Positions 20,585 through 30,941 are shown, numbered from the stretch's first letter. The stretch is 64,000 nucleotides of DNA from Candidatus Vallotiella hemipterorum (GCF_910593725.1 NZ_OU343031.1:310001-374000), one strand, 5' to 3'. Program-made: numbers and translations. The notes: generated from the sequence alone by a model not told the origin.

Positions 20585-21598
20585 ATGAATGAGTTAGGCA
20601 AAATTTCGAGAGATACGGCGTGTGCTAACCGTATTTCACATCTGAACATAGACGATGTGTCAGCGGGCCAGCGCATCGACAATTTTCTTCTACGCATATA
20701 CAAAAGGATCCCTAAAAGTCATATTTATCGTATTTTGCGAAGCGGTGAAGTGCGAGTCAATCAAGGCCGCATCAATGCCTCATACCGGCTTGAATTTGGT
20801 GATATCGTACGCGTGCCGCCAATATGGGAAGAACGTCCATCACCTACTTTTCCAATATGCGTGCGAGCTGCAACGTTCCCGGTGCTATACGAAGACGACT
20901 ATATGATTGTGTTAAATAAGCCGGCAGATATCGCTGTACATGGTGGCAGTGGGGTAAGTTTTGGTGTGATCGAGCAAATGCGTGCGGCGCGTCCTCATGC
21001 TAGAATGCTAGAATTAGTTCACAGGCTCGATAAAGGAACATCCGGCGTTCTATTATTAGCTAAGAAGCGCGCAGCTCTTGTCAGCTTACACAAGCAGATT
21101 CGTAAAGGTTGTATGGACAAGCGCTATCTAACGTGCGCATATGGAGAATGGCCGACAGAGTGGGGTATGCGCTATACAGTGAAGGCGCCGCTACGTAAGT
21201 ACTTAAGCGCTAACGGGGAGAGGCGCGTGTGCGTACAGCTTGATGGACTAGCCTCGCATACAGTCTTTAATCTACGGAAGCGTTTGGGTAATTATTTGCT
21301 ATTAGAGGGGGAACTAAAAACCGGCAGAACACACCAGATTCGTGTGCATCTTGCGCATCTGCATTTACCAATTATTGGTGACGATAAGTATGGTAATTAT
21401 TTATTAAATAAACATCATGCTCGTTATAACGCCCGGCCAGGATTAAGTCGCATGTTCCTTCATGCGTGGAAGCTCAGCATTAAGCACCCTGCTAATGGCG
21501 CAGCCCTAATGTTCGAGGCGCCATTGCCGACGGAATGCGCTATTTTTTTGCAACAATTAACGGATATGTTAGGCGCAGATGGCACGCAAACAGTTTGA
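20585..21598 (+). CDS. rluC: 23S rRNA pseudouridine synthase RluC
   Basis: RluC makes pseudouridines 955, 2504 and 2580 of 23S rRNA. An S4 RNA-binding domain (about residues 23-80, with RIDNFLLRIYKRIPKSHIYR) precedes the catalytic domain with Asp149 in VHRLDKGTSGVLLLAKK and the substrate motif TGRTHQIRVHLAH. Length (337 residues) is typical. It is divergent from rne, as in many proteobacteria, and overlaps the start of the following phosphatase gene by 20 bases, so the two are surely cotranscribed. Confidence 0.96.
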   Translation: MNELGKISRDTACANRISHLNIDDVSAGQRIDNFLLRIYKRIPKSHIYRILRSGEVRVNQGRINASYRLEFGDIVRVPPIWEERPSPTFPICVRAATFPVLYEDDYMIVLNKPADIAVHGGSGVSFGVIEQMRAARPHARMLELVHRLDKGTSGVLLLAKKRAALVSLHKQIRKGCMDKRYLTCAYGEWPTEWGMRYTVKAPLRKYLSANGERRVCVQLDGLASHTVFNLRKRLGNYLLLEGELKTGRTHQIRVHLAHLHLPIIGDDKYGNYLLNKHHARYNARPGLSRMFLHAWKLSIKHPANGAALMFEAPLPTECAIFLQQLTDMLGADGTQTV

Positions 21599-22235
21599 TC
21601 TGATTGTATTCGATTGGGATGGAACACTTATAGATTCCATCACACACATCACTCGAAGCATCCAGCTGGCATGTCGAGACCTTAACTTTCCAGTGCCTGA
21701 CTCATTGTTAGTGAGCTATATTATAGGACTGGAATTGCATAATGCTTTACAGATCGCCGTACCAACGCTTGATCCAAGCCAGTATTTCCTCCTTGCGGAG
21801 CGTTACCGATTTTATTACCTGAGTAGTGATCTACATATTAAATTATTCGCTGGTGTACGCGAAATGCTGGATGAATTATGCGGTGCGGATTACCTTCTAG
21901 CAATAGCAACCGGTAAATCGAGGGTTGGGTTAAATCGCGCTTTAGATTTAGTCCGATTAAGGACAATATTTCATGCAACTCGCTGCGCAGATGAGTCGTT
22001 TTCAAAGCCACATCCGGCAATGCTATATGAACTGACGCAGGAATTGGGGCAAACCGCTAATCGTACCCTGATGATTGGTGACACGACACATGATTTGCAA
22101 ATGGCGGCTAACGCCGGCATTGCTGCTGTAGCGGTATCCTATGGCGCTCATTCGGCCGAGAGATTAACAAAGTTAAAGCCTCACTTTTGTGCTGAAGATG
22201 TCGAATCGCTAGTACATTGGCTCCGCGAGTGCTAG
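21579..22235 (+). CDS. HAD-family hydrolase (phosphoglycolate-phosphatase type)
   Basis: A 218-residue HAD-IA phosphatase. Motif I is FDWDGTLIDS with the nucleophile Asp and general acid Asp, motif II the Thr of IATGKSR, motif III the Lys of FSKPHP, and motif IV IGDTTHDLQMAANAG. The start overlaps rluC and matches Burkholderia MARxQFDLIVFDWDG. It belongs to the Gph-like branch found next to rluC. The physiological substrate is not known, and phosphoglycolate is only one possibility. Confidence 0.93.
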   Translation: MARKQFDLIVFDWDGTLIDSITHITRSIQLACRDLNFPVPDSLLVSYIIGLELHNALQIAVPTLDPSQYFLLAERYRFYYLSSDLHIKLFAGVREMLDELCGADYLLAIATGKSRVGLNRALDLVRLRTIFHATRCADESFSKPHPAMLYELTQELGQTANRTLMIGDTTHDLQMAANAGIAAVAVSYGAHSAERLTKLKPHFCAEDVESLVHWLREC

Positions 22236-22675
22236 TAGTTAGCGCTCTATTGAGCTCCATTGAGTGCATGCCGATTATTTCGTCGGCAATCGTGTTTTAC
22301 TAAGACGGTGCCCTCCATCACACATTTAATATGGTGGTGTATATATACCATTAAGTCGGGTGGGGCGGCTTAAAGGACGCGTTCTCTAGCTGGAGTCAGA
22401 GCATCCGCTCTATACACTAGATACAACATAATTTATTTTCTGATTGCCCGAACCTAAAGCATATCTACCTATTAGGTAATATTTACTTTTAATTTGATTT
22501 AAATCTAGGTAAGTTTTTATTGAACAGAGGAAATTGCGGTATACTCAAAATTTGAGCGGTTGAAATAATTATTTCCTATTATAGCATTGCTGAGATTTAT
22601 AGCAGCCAGAGACATTTAGGCATTCAGCCTTCACTGCATGGTAGCTACGATCGATAAGATTAGCTTTAACAACAC

Positions 22676-22915
22676 TTAGTCTAATATCGTTAACTTAATC
22701 AGTGTAAATATAAGCGAAGGTGGCATTTCACGAGTACTGGATCTCCAAGACCCATAAGAGATTGCGAATATAAAGCGTTCGTTGAGAGTAACCCCCCCAA
22801 TCGATTCAATCGCGAGAGTAATAAGCTCTTCTAGTAAAATAAAGGGACAATGCGCAGTATATTGATCAGACACAATAAGATTGTGGCAATAGACTTCAAG
22901 AAACGCCAAGAGCAT
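22676..22915 (-). pseudogene. Possible relic of an RsmI-like SAM methyltransferase
   Basis: The 79-codon frame has no clear identity alone. Its end (VTLNERFI, then SWRS, MPPSL and IFTLI) follows the spacing of the C-terminus of the RsmI-like protein that sits after maf in Burkholderia (a DLT-type segment, E-x-I, W-K/R, PP-x-L and IFLL). Position and strand fit: the full gene would span about 22.68-23.44 kb. The upstream part is not readable and there is a run of seven C near 22792. This call rests mainly on synteny. Confidence 0.28.
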
Positions 22916-23399
22916 ATTATAGGTTATTGCTAATCGATACTAAAAGTACTCAACTAGAGTTAACCATAGATTATAAAGTACTAATTATGAGACTCAGCGG
23001 TTCTCGTATACTGTTGACACTTATATAGTCGATAAAAAGCATGCTATATCTTATATTACAGCTGAGAGTGTTTAATTCCACAATCACACTACCGCTATCT
23101 AAAAATAGTTAATCGCCTATGCATTGGCATTTAATCGATTTTTATATAACACTAGCGCCCCGAAGGGGAATAATGTTTTTTCTCATCCCCATGCACTAGC
23201 ATATGTAGTGTCTATGCTCGCATCAGCAGCAGAGCTGAGGATCAGAATCTGTCTGATTTATGCCGACTTCAACAGATTCCTTATGCGCTAAGAGCGCATC
23301 CATCGATAGGTAATTATTATAGAAAATACCCCTCAGTCTCTGGGCTAGAAACAACAGCCGTAGTAGAACAAAGCCTGCTGCGACTTTTAGTGTTCGTAA

Positions 23400-23436
23400 A
23401 TTTGCCGCTTGTGTATCGAGTGTACGAGCGGCAAAT
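23400..23436. other. 13-bp hairpin (one G-U pair)
   Basis: ATTTGCCGCTTGT and ACGAGCGGCAAAT pair with a single G-T wobble around an 11-base loop. No T tract follows on the plus strand. It may be a relic terminator. Confidence 0.55.
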
Positions 23437-23682
23437 CGCTAATACTTTCTAGGTGCTAACTAGATATTGACATATAATTTGTGATATCGATGCATCACAT
23501 TAGAATGTAGCATCTATTTTTTAAAAATCTAGTACACTTCTTAGTTCTTGACAATACGTGGTAATATCTCCATATGAGTTTATCCAGGTTAAAGCAAGAC
23601 GCTGCCTCCCGATAGGTTATAGTACTTTCAACGTATTTGTAGAAGAGCTAACCAATAGGGGTAGGCGAGCTCATAAAAATTT

Positions 23683-24318
23683 CTATGGTCCTGTTGAGGC
23701 GGTCTCAGTAGTGCTAAATAATGCTACTCCAGCCTGGCATAGCATATCTGTTAATGTAATTAACGGCAGGCCCATCAAGGCAGTGGGATCGCTGCTGTCA
23801 ACTTCTTCTAGTAAGGCGATCCCAAGTCCTTCTGATTTGGTGCTGCCGGCGACGTCATAGGGCCGCTCTAATTTCAAGTAAGCATCTAGCTCAATATCAG
23901 ACAGGTTTCGAAACAGTACTCGTGTGATGACATCCACACAGCGTTGTGTATCGTTGCTCTGGTCATAAAGGCACAGCGCGGTATGAAAGTTAACGTTGCG
24001 TCCTCGCATCATACGCAGCTGTTCTAACGCGCTTATATGGTCTCCTGGCTTGCCGATTCGCCGTCCGTCGAGCGTAGCTACCTGATCCGAGCCGATTACC
24101 AATGCATTGCGCTGACTTACAGCTATAGCGCGGGCCTTTGCCTCAGCTAGTCGTAGGGCAGTATCAGACGGCTTCTCATGTGGAAACGCGGTTTCATTAA
24201 TAGCTGGTACTGCGATATCAAAAGTTATGCGCAACCGCTTGAGCAATGCATGCCTATATGGTGAGCTAGAAGCGAGGATAATATGGCGAGCGGTAAGTGG
24301 AGCGGTTATAAGATGCAT
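23683..24318 (-). CDS. yceF: Maf-like nucleotide pyrophosphatase (YceF type)
   Basis: Maf/YceF proteins hydrolyse modified nucleoside triphosphates; the YceF branch prefers 7-methyl-GTP. Family features are IILASSSPYRHALL, the AKARAIAV helix, the SDQVATLDG motif with the catalytic-type acid, GKPGDHISALEQL, and YDVAGSTKSEGLGIALLE. Placement next to rpmF is as in E. coli yceF and Burkholderia, which supports the YceF subgroup. The exact substrate is inferred from the family. Length (211 residues) is normal. Confidence 0.92.
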   Translation of the reverse strand: MHLITAPLTARHIILASSSPYRHALLKRLRITFDIAVPAINETAFPHEKPSDTALRLAEAKARAIAVSQRNALVIGSDQVATLDGRRIGKPGDHISALEQLRMMRGRNVNFHTALCLYDQSNDTQRCVDVITRVLFRNLSDIELDAYLKLERPYDVAGSTKSEGLGIALLEEVDSSDPTALMGLPLITLTDMLCQAGVALFSTTETASTGP

Positions 24319-25011
24319 AAGTGGAAGCTGTCCAGAATGCGAGATTAACTATGGATAGCAGCTAATACATATACCAGCTGCTGGATAAATATTAGGTACG
24401 TAAAGATAACAAAAAATGTTAGTAGTCTTTTATGAATAAAGCCATAAACGCTGGGACTAAAATTTGAGAGATATCTAGGGGTTTTCTTAACAGATGATGG
24501 AGGGGTAGCGTCCATTATCGCAAACTAGATATAGTAGAATTCTCGCTATCACATTAGTGAGTAATATAAAAGTCATGTTTGTAGGTTTACCTGGTTAGCA
24601 GATAAAGTGCTTCCAAATGAGTGAATGCCTCCCTTCCACTATAACCTGCGCTTTGCTCGAACTATTGCCTGAGCGCGATAGATTTGATAAGTCCTACTTG
24701 AGAGTAAGGCGGCATTCACAGTGAAATTTTCCTATCGATCAAATATCAGACATTACCTATATTAAAGTATATATCCCTAGATATATCAGAGCCCTATCAT
24801 CAGCTCATTAGAGCTCTACCAAATAAAGCTATGATAAATGCCCGTGCACTGCTCTCGAGGAACTGAGGTATGCTCAGAAAAGTCCGTGTAACACATAGAT
24901 TGGGTACAAGCTCTAGCAGATCAATCTAGTTGAGCTGACATATCTAGAACAAAGTTTGGGTAGATGAAGCGGCAAGCTGTGTTAAAATAGGTTAAATTTT
25001 CTGGAGCTACT
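24319..25011. other. Gene-free stretch where yceD is expected
   Basis: In nearly all relatives yceD (DUF177) precedes rpmF on the same strand. No intact yceD is present. Near 24916-24960 a broken frame (INLVEL, then YLEQSL) faintly resembles the DLVDLIEEELLL segment of YceD, too weak to annotate. The rpmF ribosome binding site (GGAG) closes the region. Confidence 0.5.
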
Positions 25012-25191
25012 ATGGCAGTTCAGCAGAATAAAAAATCCCCATCAAAACGCGGTATGCACAGATCTCACGATTTTCTCGATGCAGTGCCACTAGCAATCGA
25101 GCCAGGCACTGGTGAAGTCTATCTACGTCACCATATTAGTCCAAATGGTTACTATCGTGGGAAAAAAGTCGTCAAGCCTAAAGGCGACTAA
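25012..25191 (+). CDS. rpmF: 50S ribosomal protein L32
   Basis: A 59-codon gene. The product begins [20 protein letters not shown] and ends KKVVKPKGD, a complete L32 of the Burkholderia type, in which the zinc cysteines are absent (the C-minus form). GGAG lies six bases before the ATG. It is the first gene of the rpmF-plsX-fab group; a strong intrinsic terminator follows it, so most transcripts may stop before plsX. Confidence 0.97.
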   Translation: MAVQQNKKSPSKRGMHRSHDFLDAVPLAIEPGTGEVYLRHHISPNGYYRGKKVVKPKGD

Positions 25192-25265
25192 GTGTTTAGT
25201 TATTTAGCGGTGGTAGCCTACTACCCCCTCACTTACGATTGAATTACCCTTAGTTCGTTAAAAAC

Positions 25266-25290
25266 GCGGCACTAATCTGCCGCTTTTTTT
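25266..25290 (+). terminator. Intrinsic terminator after rpmF
   Basis: GCGGCA, a six-base loop, TGCCGC and seven T form a clear rho-independent terminator 22 bases before plsX. It would separate L32 expression from the fatty-acid genes, or act as an attenuator. Confidence 0.9.
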
Positions 25291-25312
25291 ATATCTAAGA
25301 TTCGCCGTATCC

Positions 25313-26455
25313 ATGACGATAATAAAAATAGCAATCGACTGCATGGGTGGTGACTACGGTCCACCCGTGACAATTCCTGCAGCAATTAATTTCACGCGGG
25401 CACACCCGGATACACAACTTGTGTTAGTGGGCTTATATGACCCAATCAGCGCGCAACTTAAGCAATATAAGGTGCCTAACATGCCCGAGCTATCTATCGT
25501 CAAGGCAAGCGAAGTAGTCATGATGGACGACTCCATCGAGATCGCTCTACGAAAGAAAAGAGATTCATCAATGCATGTCGCCTTACAGCTAGTAAAAGAG
25601 GGGCATGCACAAGCATGCATTTCAGCGGGTAACACGGGGGCGTTGATGGCGATGTCGCGGTATATGCTTAAAACATTATCTGGCATCGATCGACCCGCAA
25701 TTGCCTTCGCCTTGCCAAACCAGATTGGATATACAACAATGCTGGACTTGGGCGCGAATATTGACTGTGGGCCTCAAAACTTGTTGCAATTTGCTGAAAT
25801 GGGTCATGCGCTTGTGTCTGCAATCGAGGGCAAGGACCGCCCATCTATTGGGTTACTAAACATTGGTGAAGAAGTGATTAAGGGAAACGACATTATCAAG
25901 CGCGCCGGCGAATTACTGCGTGCAAGCACACTTAATTTTCAAGGCAATGTCGAAGGAAACGACATTTATAAAGGTGTTGTCGACGTGATTGTTTGCGACG
26001 GCTTTGTTGGTAACGTCGCCTTGAAAGCATCCGAAGGACTCGCTCAGATGCTTTCTAACATAATTCATGAAGAGTTTAGTCGATCATGGTCTACGAGGCT
26101 GATAGCACTACTTGCGCTACCAGTGCTATCACGATTTAAAAATCGTGTCGATACGCGTCAGTATAATGGTGCCGCGCTGCTCGGATTGCGTAACCTGGTA
26201 ATTAAAAGTCACGGTTCGGCAGATGCATACGCATTTGAGTGGGCTATCAAACGCGGGTATGACGCCGTCAAGACTGGCGTTCTCCAGCGTCTAAAGTTGG
26301 CCTTGAAGGAAAATACCGACCCACTTACTCGTGCTGCTGCTACTAATTCCAGTAGATCTGATATATCCGGTGTACAAGTCTTTTCTAAGACGACCACCAG
26401 CGGTCTTGTAAAATCTGCGCTTCCACCGTTGGCTGCGCTATCTGCGAAGGCATGA
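25313..26455 (+). CDS. plsX: Phosphate acyltransferase PlsX
   Basis: PlsX converts acyl-ACP and phosphate to acyl-phosphate, the first step of phosphatidic acid synthesis in most bacteria. Conserved blocks are [63 protein letters not shown] and [15 protein letters not shown]. Length (380 residues) is slightly long because of a C-terminal tail, as in Burkholderia. Its stop overlaps the fabH start (ATGA), indicating coupled translation with the initiating ketoacyl synthase. Confidence 0.97.
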   Translation: MTIIKIAIDCMGGDYGPPVTIPAAINFTRAHPDTQLVLVGLYDPISAQLKQYKVPNMPELSIVKASEVVMMDDSIEIALRKKRDSSMHVALQLVKEGHAQACISAGNTGALMAMSRYMLKTLSGIDRPAIAFALPNQIGYTTMLDLGANIDCGPQNLLQFAEMGHALVSAIEGKDRPSIGLLNIGEEVIKGNDIIKRAGELLRASTLNFQGNVEGNDIYKGVVDVIVCDGFVGNVALKASEGLAQMLSNIIHEEFSRSWSTRLIALLALPVLSRFKNRVDTRQYNGAALLGLRNLVIKSHGSADAYAFEWAIKRGYDAVKTGVLQRLKLALKENTDPLTRAAATNSSRSDISGVQVFSKTTTSGLVKSALPPLAALSAKA

Positions 26456-27438
26456 TGGCTCATTTCTACTCGCGCGTTCTTGGTACTGGTAGCTATCTTC
26501 CTCGGATCTACGTTACTAATCAGATGCTGGCTAAAAAGCTCGCACAGCATGGAATTGAGACAAGCGACGAATGGATTGTAGCGCGTACAGGGATCCATTC
26601 GCGTTACTTTGCACCCCCCGAGCAGGCTACTAGCGACCTTGCGCTAATAGCCGCACGACGGGCGATTGTAGAATCTAGCATTGACTTACAAGCGATCGAG
26701 TTAATTATTGTTGCCACATCTACACCTGATTTTATATTCCCGAGTACGGCTTGCCTAGTTCAAGCTAAGCTTGGCATCCATAATGGCAGCGCAGCATTCG
26801 ACGTGCAAGCGGTTTGCTCTGGGTTCGCCTATGCGCTAGCGATAGCTGATGGGTTAATCCGTAGCGGCATGTATCGTAATGCCTTAGTAATTGGTGCTGA
26901 AACGTTTTCCAGGCTGCTTGATTTTAAGGATCGGAATACCTGCATTTTATTTGGCGATGGCGCTGGTGCTGTCGTGCTCACCGCATCAGACCGGCCGGGG
27001 ATGCTATCTAGTGCTCTCCATGCAGACGGCAGACATGCGCACATTTTATGTGCGCCTGGTAATGTTAGTGGCGGTATTGTTCATGGCAGTGCATTACTAC
27101 ATATGGACGGGCCCGCAGTATTCAAACTCGCAGTGAACATACTTGAAAAAGTAGCGCGTGAAGCGCTAGCTAAGGCTGACATGTCCGCGGACCAAATCGA
27201 TTGGCTGATTCCACATCAGGCTAATATCCGGATTATGCGAGGTATATGCCGAAAGCTTGGTCTGCCATTGGAGCGTATGATTGTGACTCTTAGTGAGCAT
27301 GGCAATACTTCAGCTGCATCGATTCCGCTAGCACTAGATGTGGCGGTGCATGACGGACGCATCAAGTCTGGCGATCGAGTGCTAATTGAAGGTGTTGGCG
27401 GCGGATTTACCTGGGGAGCGGTAATTATTTGTATGTAG
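26452..27438 (+). CDS. fabH: 3-oxoacyl-ACP synthase III
   Basis: FabH condenses acetyl-CoA with malonyl-ACP to start fatty acid synthesis. The catalytic triad is visible: Cys122 in [13 protein letters not shown], His in [12 protein letters not shown], and Asn in EHGNTSAAS. The CoA-site segment [15 protein letters not shown] and the C-terminal [10 protein letters not shown] are present. Two ATG codons in tandem begin the gene, the first overlapping the plsX stop; the second is equally possible. Length (328 residues) is typical. Confidence 0.97.
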   Translation: MMAHFYSRVLGTGSYLPRIYVTNQMLAKKLAQHGIETSDEWIVARTGIHSRYFAPPEQATSDLALIAARRAIVESSIDLQAIELIIVATSTPDFIFPSTACLVQAKLGIHNGSAAFDVQAVCSGFAYALAIADGLIRSGMYRNALVIGAETFSRLLDFKDRNTCILFGDGAGAVVLTASDRPGMLSSALHADGRHAHILCAPGNVSGGIVHGSALLHMDGPAVFKLAVNILEKVAREALAKADMSADQIDWLIPHQANIRIMRGICRKLGLPLERMIVTLSEHGNTSAASIPLALDVAVHDGRIKSGDRVLIEGVGGGFTWGAVIICM

Positions 27439-27505
27439 ATATGTATATAGTATGTTATGCAGTTTTACTGCATGTCGTTCCGCCACTTTTTTATTTAAGG
27501 CTGAT

Positions 27506-28438
27506 ATGAGGTTCGCATTTGTTTTTCCCGGACAAGGCTCGCAATCAGTTGGCATGCTCGATGAATTTAGAGATCATCCCGTTGTGAAAGAGACGTTTGA
27601 GGAAGCGTCTGATGCATTACGCCAAGATATCAGCCGCTTAATTGCGCAGGGGCCAGCTAATCAACTAAATCTAACCACTCATACACAGCCGGCAATGCTT
27701 ACCGCCGCATATGCGATTTACCGCGTGTGGAAACAGGCTGGCGGCATGGTACCGGCAGTTATTGCCGGTCACAGCCTTGGAGAATATACGGCACTAGTCG
27801 CTGCAGACTCGATTACGTTTCGAGACGCAGTACTACTAGTGCACTTTCGTGCTCAGGCGATGCAGCAAGCAGTACAAATGAAGGCTGGTGGGATGGCGGC
27901 AATCCTGGGGCTGGATGATAATACCGTGCTCGATGTGTGCTCTCAAGCAGGGTCAGATGGAATCGTCGAGGCGGTTAATTTTAATGCACCAACACAGATC
28001 GTTATTGCAGGCCATATAGCGGCCCTAAAAAAGGCGTGCGAGATCGCTACAACTAAGGGCGCTAAGCGCGCTATATTGCTACCGGTGTCTGGGCCTTTTC
28101 ATTCGTCTCTACTCAAACCAGCGTCTGACCGTTTACGAGAATATTTGGCTGATGTCAGCATACGCGCGCCGCAGATCCCGTTAATTAATAATGTTGACGT
28201 AGCGATAGTTTCAGATCCGATTAGAATAAAAGATGCACTCGTGCGCCAGACGGCTTCGCCAGTACGCTGGGTCGAATGTGTACGATCAATCGCTGCACAG
28301 AAGATTACTCATATAATTGAGTGCGGCCCCGGTAAGGTATTAGCTGGAATAACGCGATGCATTGATGCGAATCTAGTGAGCGGCGCGATCGTTGATCCAA
28401 CGTCCCTTAACGATACGCTAAAACTCTTGCAGCATTGA
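27506..28438 (+). CDS. fabD: Malonyl CoA-ACP transacylase
   Basis: FabD transfers malonyl from CoA to ACP. The start MRFAFVFPGQGSQSVGML is canonical; the frame opens 18 codons earlier at 27452 without conservation, and AAGG precedes the ATG at 27506. The nucleophile is Ser90 in IAGHSLGEYTAL; the Arg of VHFRAQAMQ and the His of SGPFHSSL complete the site. Length is 310 residues. It sits in the standard fabH-fabD-fabG order. Confidence 0.97.
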   Translation: MRFAFVFPGQGSQSVGMLDEFRDHPVVKETFEEASDALRQDISRLIAQGPANQLNLTTHTQPAMLTAAYAIYRVWKQAGGMVPAVIAGHSLGEYTALVAADSITFRDAVLLVHFRAQAMQQAVQMKAGGMAAILGLDDNTVLDVCSQAGSDGIVEAVNFNAPTQIVIAGHIAALKKACEIATTKGAKRAILLPVSGPFHSSLLKPASDRLREYLADVSIRAPQIPLINNVDVAIVSDPIRIKDALVRQTASPVRWVECVRSIAAQKITHIIECGPGKVLAGITRCIDANLVSGAIVDPTSLNDTLKLLQH

Positions 28439-28483
28439 ATTCTACCCCCTCAGTATTCAATGTAAATTTGGAGCTAAGACGAA

Positions 28484-29233
28484 ATGGAGAAAGCGCTCGA
28501 TAAGCAAATTGCATTAGTCACTGGTGTATCGCGCGGTATCGGCCGAGCGATTGCTCTCATGCTTGGTCATGCTGGCGCGACAGTGATTGGCACCTCTAGA
28601 TCTAATAGTAGCGCAGCGCTAATAAATGATATGTTGTGTGCTGAGAGCATTATCGGTCGTGGTGTTATGCTAAATGTCAACGATAGACAGGCAGTCGATA
28701 CGTTAATCGACTCAGTAATTAAAGAGTTCGGGGCATTAAATATCCTTGTAAATAATGCCGGTATTACGCAGGACCAACTGGCGATGCGAATGCAAGATAA
28801 CGAGTGGGATGCAGTAATTAATACTAACCTTAAAGCTGTATTTTACCTGTCACGCGCTGTGCTACGGCCGATGATTAAAGCGCGTAGCGGGCGTATTATT
28901 AATATAACATCGGTTGTTGGCTCAGTAGGTAATTCGGGTCAGGTTAACTATGCAGCGGCTAAAGCAGGAGTAGCTGGTATGACTCGGGCGTTAGCTCATG
29001 AGATTGGTAGCCGAAATATTACTGTTAACTGCGTGGCACCGGGTTTTATAGATACGGATATGACCCGCTTCATGCCAGAGGCTCGCCGAGCAGCGCTTTA
29101 TGCTCAGATTCCATTAGGCCGACTAGGTGTGCCTGAAGATGTTGCTCATGCAGTTATATTTCTCGCATCAGCAAAGGCGCAATATATAACAGGCACGACC
29201 TTACATGTTAATGGTGGCATATATATGTGCTAA
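28484..29233 (+). CDS. fabG: 3-oxoacyl-ACP reductase
   Basis: FabG reduces 3-ketoacyl-ACP with NADPH. It is a short-chain dehydrogenase: cofactor motif TGVSRGIG, NNAGITQD, catalytic Ser143, Tyr156 and Lys160 (VNYAAAKAG), and the C-terminal GGIYMC. Length (249 residues) is typical. A GGAG lies 12 bases before the ATG, rather far. Confidence 0.97.
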   Translation: MEKALDKQIALVTGVSRGIGRAIALMLGHAGATVIGTSRSNSSAALINDMLCAESIIGRGVMLNVNDRQAVDTLIDSVIKEFGALNILVNNAGITQDQLAMRMQDNEWDAVINTNLKAVFYLSRAVLRPMIKARSGRIINITSVVGSVGNSGQVNYAAAKAGVAGMTRALAHEIGSRNITVNCVAPGFIDTDMTRFMPEARRAALYAQIPLGRLGVPEDVAHAVIFLASAKAQYITGTTLHVNGGIYMC

Positions 29234-29368
29234 CAGATGCTAGCAGAGCTTGCTACAATACTCGAAAGCATTATTAGCAGGGGCTATCGTGCCTCATTAT
29301 TATGCCTAATAAACCTGATAAAATGCGCGCACTTGCATTTTTGAACTCATTTTCCCTGGAGGGAGTGC

Positions 29369-29608
29369 ATGGACAACATGGAACAGCGCGTTAAAAAAAT
29401 CGTCGCAGAGCAGCTCGGTGCAGCTGAGGCAGAAATCAAGAACGAGGCCTCTTTTGTCAACGATTTAGGCGCTGACTCACTGGATACCGTTGAACTTGTT
29501 ATGGCGCTGGAAGACGAGTTCAATATCGAGATTCCAGATGAAGAGGCCGAGAATATTACGACAGTCCAGCAGGCAATCGACTACGCTAAAGCTCACGTCC
29601 AGATTTAA
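29369..29608 (+). CDS. acpP: Acyl carrier protein
   Basis: AcpP carries growing acyl chains on a phosphopantetheine arm attached to Ser37 in [16 protein letters not shown]. Length (79 residues) and acidic composition are canonical. A strong ribosome binding site (GGAGGGAG) precedes the ATG. The activating holo-ACP synthase gene, normally between pdxJ and nagZ in relatives, is missing or dead there, so the source of this modification is an open question. A terminator follows directly. Confidence 0.98.
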   Translation: MDNMEQRVKKIVAEQLGAAEAEIKNEASFVNDLGADSLDTVELVMALEDEFNIEIPDEEAENITTVQQAIDYAKAHVQI

Positions 29609-29630
29609 GATTTTAGCTTTTTCGGATCAC

Positions 29631-29675
29631 AGCCACAGGGCTTACGGATTTCCGTGCAGCTTCTGTGGCTTTTAA
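29631..29675 (+). terminator. Terminator or attenuator between acpP and fabF
   Basis: AGCCACAG and CTGTGGCT close an outer stem that encloses a second small stem (ACGGA/TCCGT); the outer arm runs into TTTAATTTT. The branched form would allow partial read-through into fabF and explain excess acpP message. Confidence 0.75.
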
Positions 29676-29702
29676 TTTTAGTTATCTATAAAAGGACATA
29701 TC

Positions 29703-30941
29703 TTGGGCGGTCGTCGGGTAGTAGTTACCGGCCTGGGGCTAATTTCGCCTGTTGGCAATAACGTTGCTGACGGTTGGGCGATCCTGGTCGCCGGTAAATC
29801 AGGGATTGCGAATATTACAAAGTTTGACGCGTCGAATTTTTCGACGCGGTTCGCTGGCGAAGTTAAAAACTTTAATATCGAAGATTATATGCTAGCAAAA
29901 GAGACCCGACATATGGATACATTCATGCATTACGGGTTTGCAGCCGGTGTGCAAGCTATGACAGATTCTGGTATCGACACAGCAAGTGAGGATCTAGAGC
30001 GTATCGGTGTTATAGTTGGCTCAGGTATTGGCGGCTTGCCGATGATCGAAGTTACGCAAACTGAAATGCTCAGCCGTGGGCCACGTCGGATTTCTCCTTT
30101 TTTTGTTCCGGCCTCAATTATTAATATGATCTCCGGTCATTTATCGATACGTTACGGCCTTAAAGGACCGAACTTAGCAATTGTAACCGCATGCACGACC
30201 GGACTGCATTGCATTGGCGAGGCGGCGCGGTTAATTGAATACGGTGATGCTGACGTGATGCTAGCTGGCGGCGCCGAAGCAGCCGTTTCTCCGCTAGGAA
30301 TCGGTGGCTTTGCTGCGGCTCGCGCGCTGTCGCGTCGCAATGACGATCCGGCTACCTCTAGTCGTCCGTGGGATAAAGATCGAGACGGTTTTGCGCTTGG
30401 CGAGGGTGCTGGTGTTCTGGTGCTTGAGGAATACGAGCGTGCAAAGGCGAGGGGCGCGAAGATCTATGCCGAAGTCGTTGGCTATGGTATGAGCGCTGAC
30501 GCTTATCATATAACGTCACCGCTTGAGGATGGCGACGGCGCACGCCGTTGCATGCTGGCAGCGCTGAAGAACGCGCGTATAAATTTAGATGAAGTTCACT
30601 ATCTGAATGCACACGGTACATCGACATTGTTAGGCGATCTAGCAGAGACTATTGGCATTAAGCGTGCGTTCGGTAACCACGCAAAGCATATAGTCGTAAA
30701 CTCAACAAAATCGATGACGGGACACTTGCTTGGCGGTGCAGGTGGCCTGGAATCAGTATTCACTGTGTTAGCTCTTTACTACCAAATATCGCCGCCGACA
30801 ATTAATATTTTTAATCAAGATCCAGAGTGTGACTTAGATTACTGCGCAAATACTGCTCGGGATATGCGTATCGATGTCGCGTTGAAAAACTCGTTTGGCT
30901 TTGGTGGCACGAATGGAACATTAGTATTTAAGCGCGTGTAA
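29703..30941 (+). CDS. fabF: 3-oxoacyl-ACP synthase II
   Basis: FabF elongates acyl-ACP with malonyl-ACP. The catalytic Cys164 (VTACTTGLHC) and two His residues (LNAHGTSTLLGD and SMTGHLLGGAGG) are intact; the C-terminal FGFGGTNGTLVFKRV is canonical. No ATG is available at the family start; translation most likely begins at the TTG at 29703, with AAGGA seven bases upstream, giving GGRRVVVTGLGLISP. Length (412 residues) is normal. Confidence 0.96.
   Translation: MGGRRVVVTGLGLISPVGNNVADGWAILVAGKSGIANITKFDASNFSTRFAGEVKNFNIEDYMLAKETRHMDTFMHYGFAAGVQAMTDSGIDTASEDLERIGVIVGSGIGGLPMIEVTQTEMLSRGPRRISPFFVPASIINMISGHLSIRYGLKGPNLAIVTACTTGLHCIGEAARLIEYGDADVMLAGGAEAAVSPLGIGGFAAARALSRRNDDPATSSRPWDKDRDGFALGEGAGVLVLEEYERAKARGAKIYAEVVGYGMSADAYHITSPLEDGDGARRCMLAALKNARINLDEVHYLNAHGTSTLLGDLAETIGIKRAFGNHAKHIVVNSTKSMTGHLLGGAGGLESVFTVLALYYQISPPTINIFNQDPECDLDYCANTARDMRIDVALKNSFGFGGTNGTLVFKRV

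Larger units (their letters stand above)
22236..23682. other. 1.4-kb degraded stretch between the HAD gene and maf
   Basis: In Burkholderia a Rieske ferredoxin, an S49 peptidase and an RsmI-like methyltransferase gene lie here. None is intact. One frame at 22676-22915 may be the C-terminal part of the methyltransferase (separate entry). A 13-bp hairpin lies at 23400-23436. The rest shows nothing recognisable. Confidence 0.5.

Noticed and set aside
24916-24960. YceD-like fragment (INLVEL, YLEQSL) upstream of rpmF
   Set aside because: About 12 weakly similar residues with stops on both sides and too close to rpmF for its place in YceD; not enough to call a relic.
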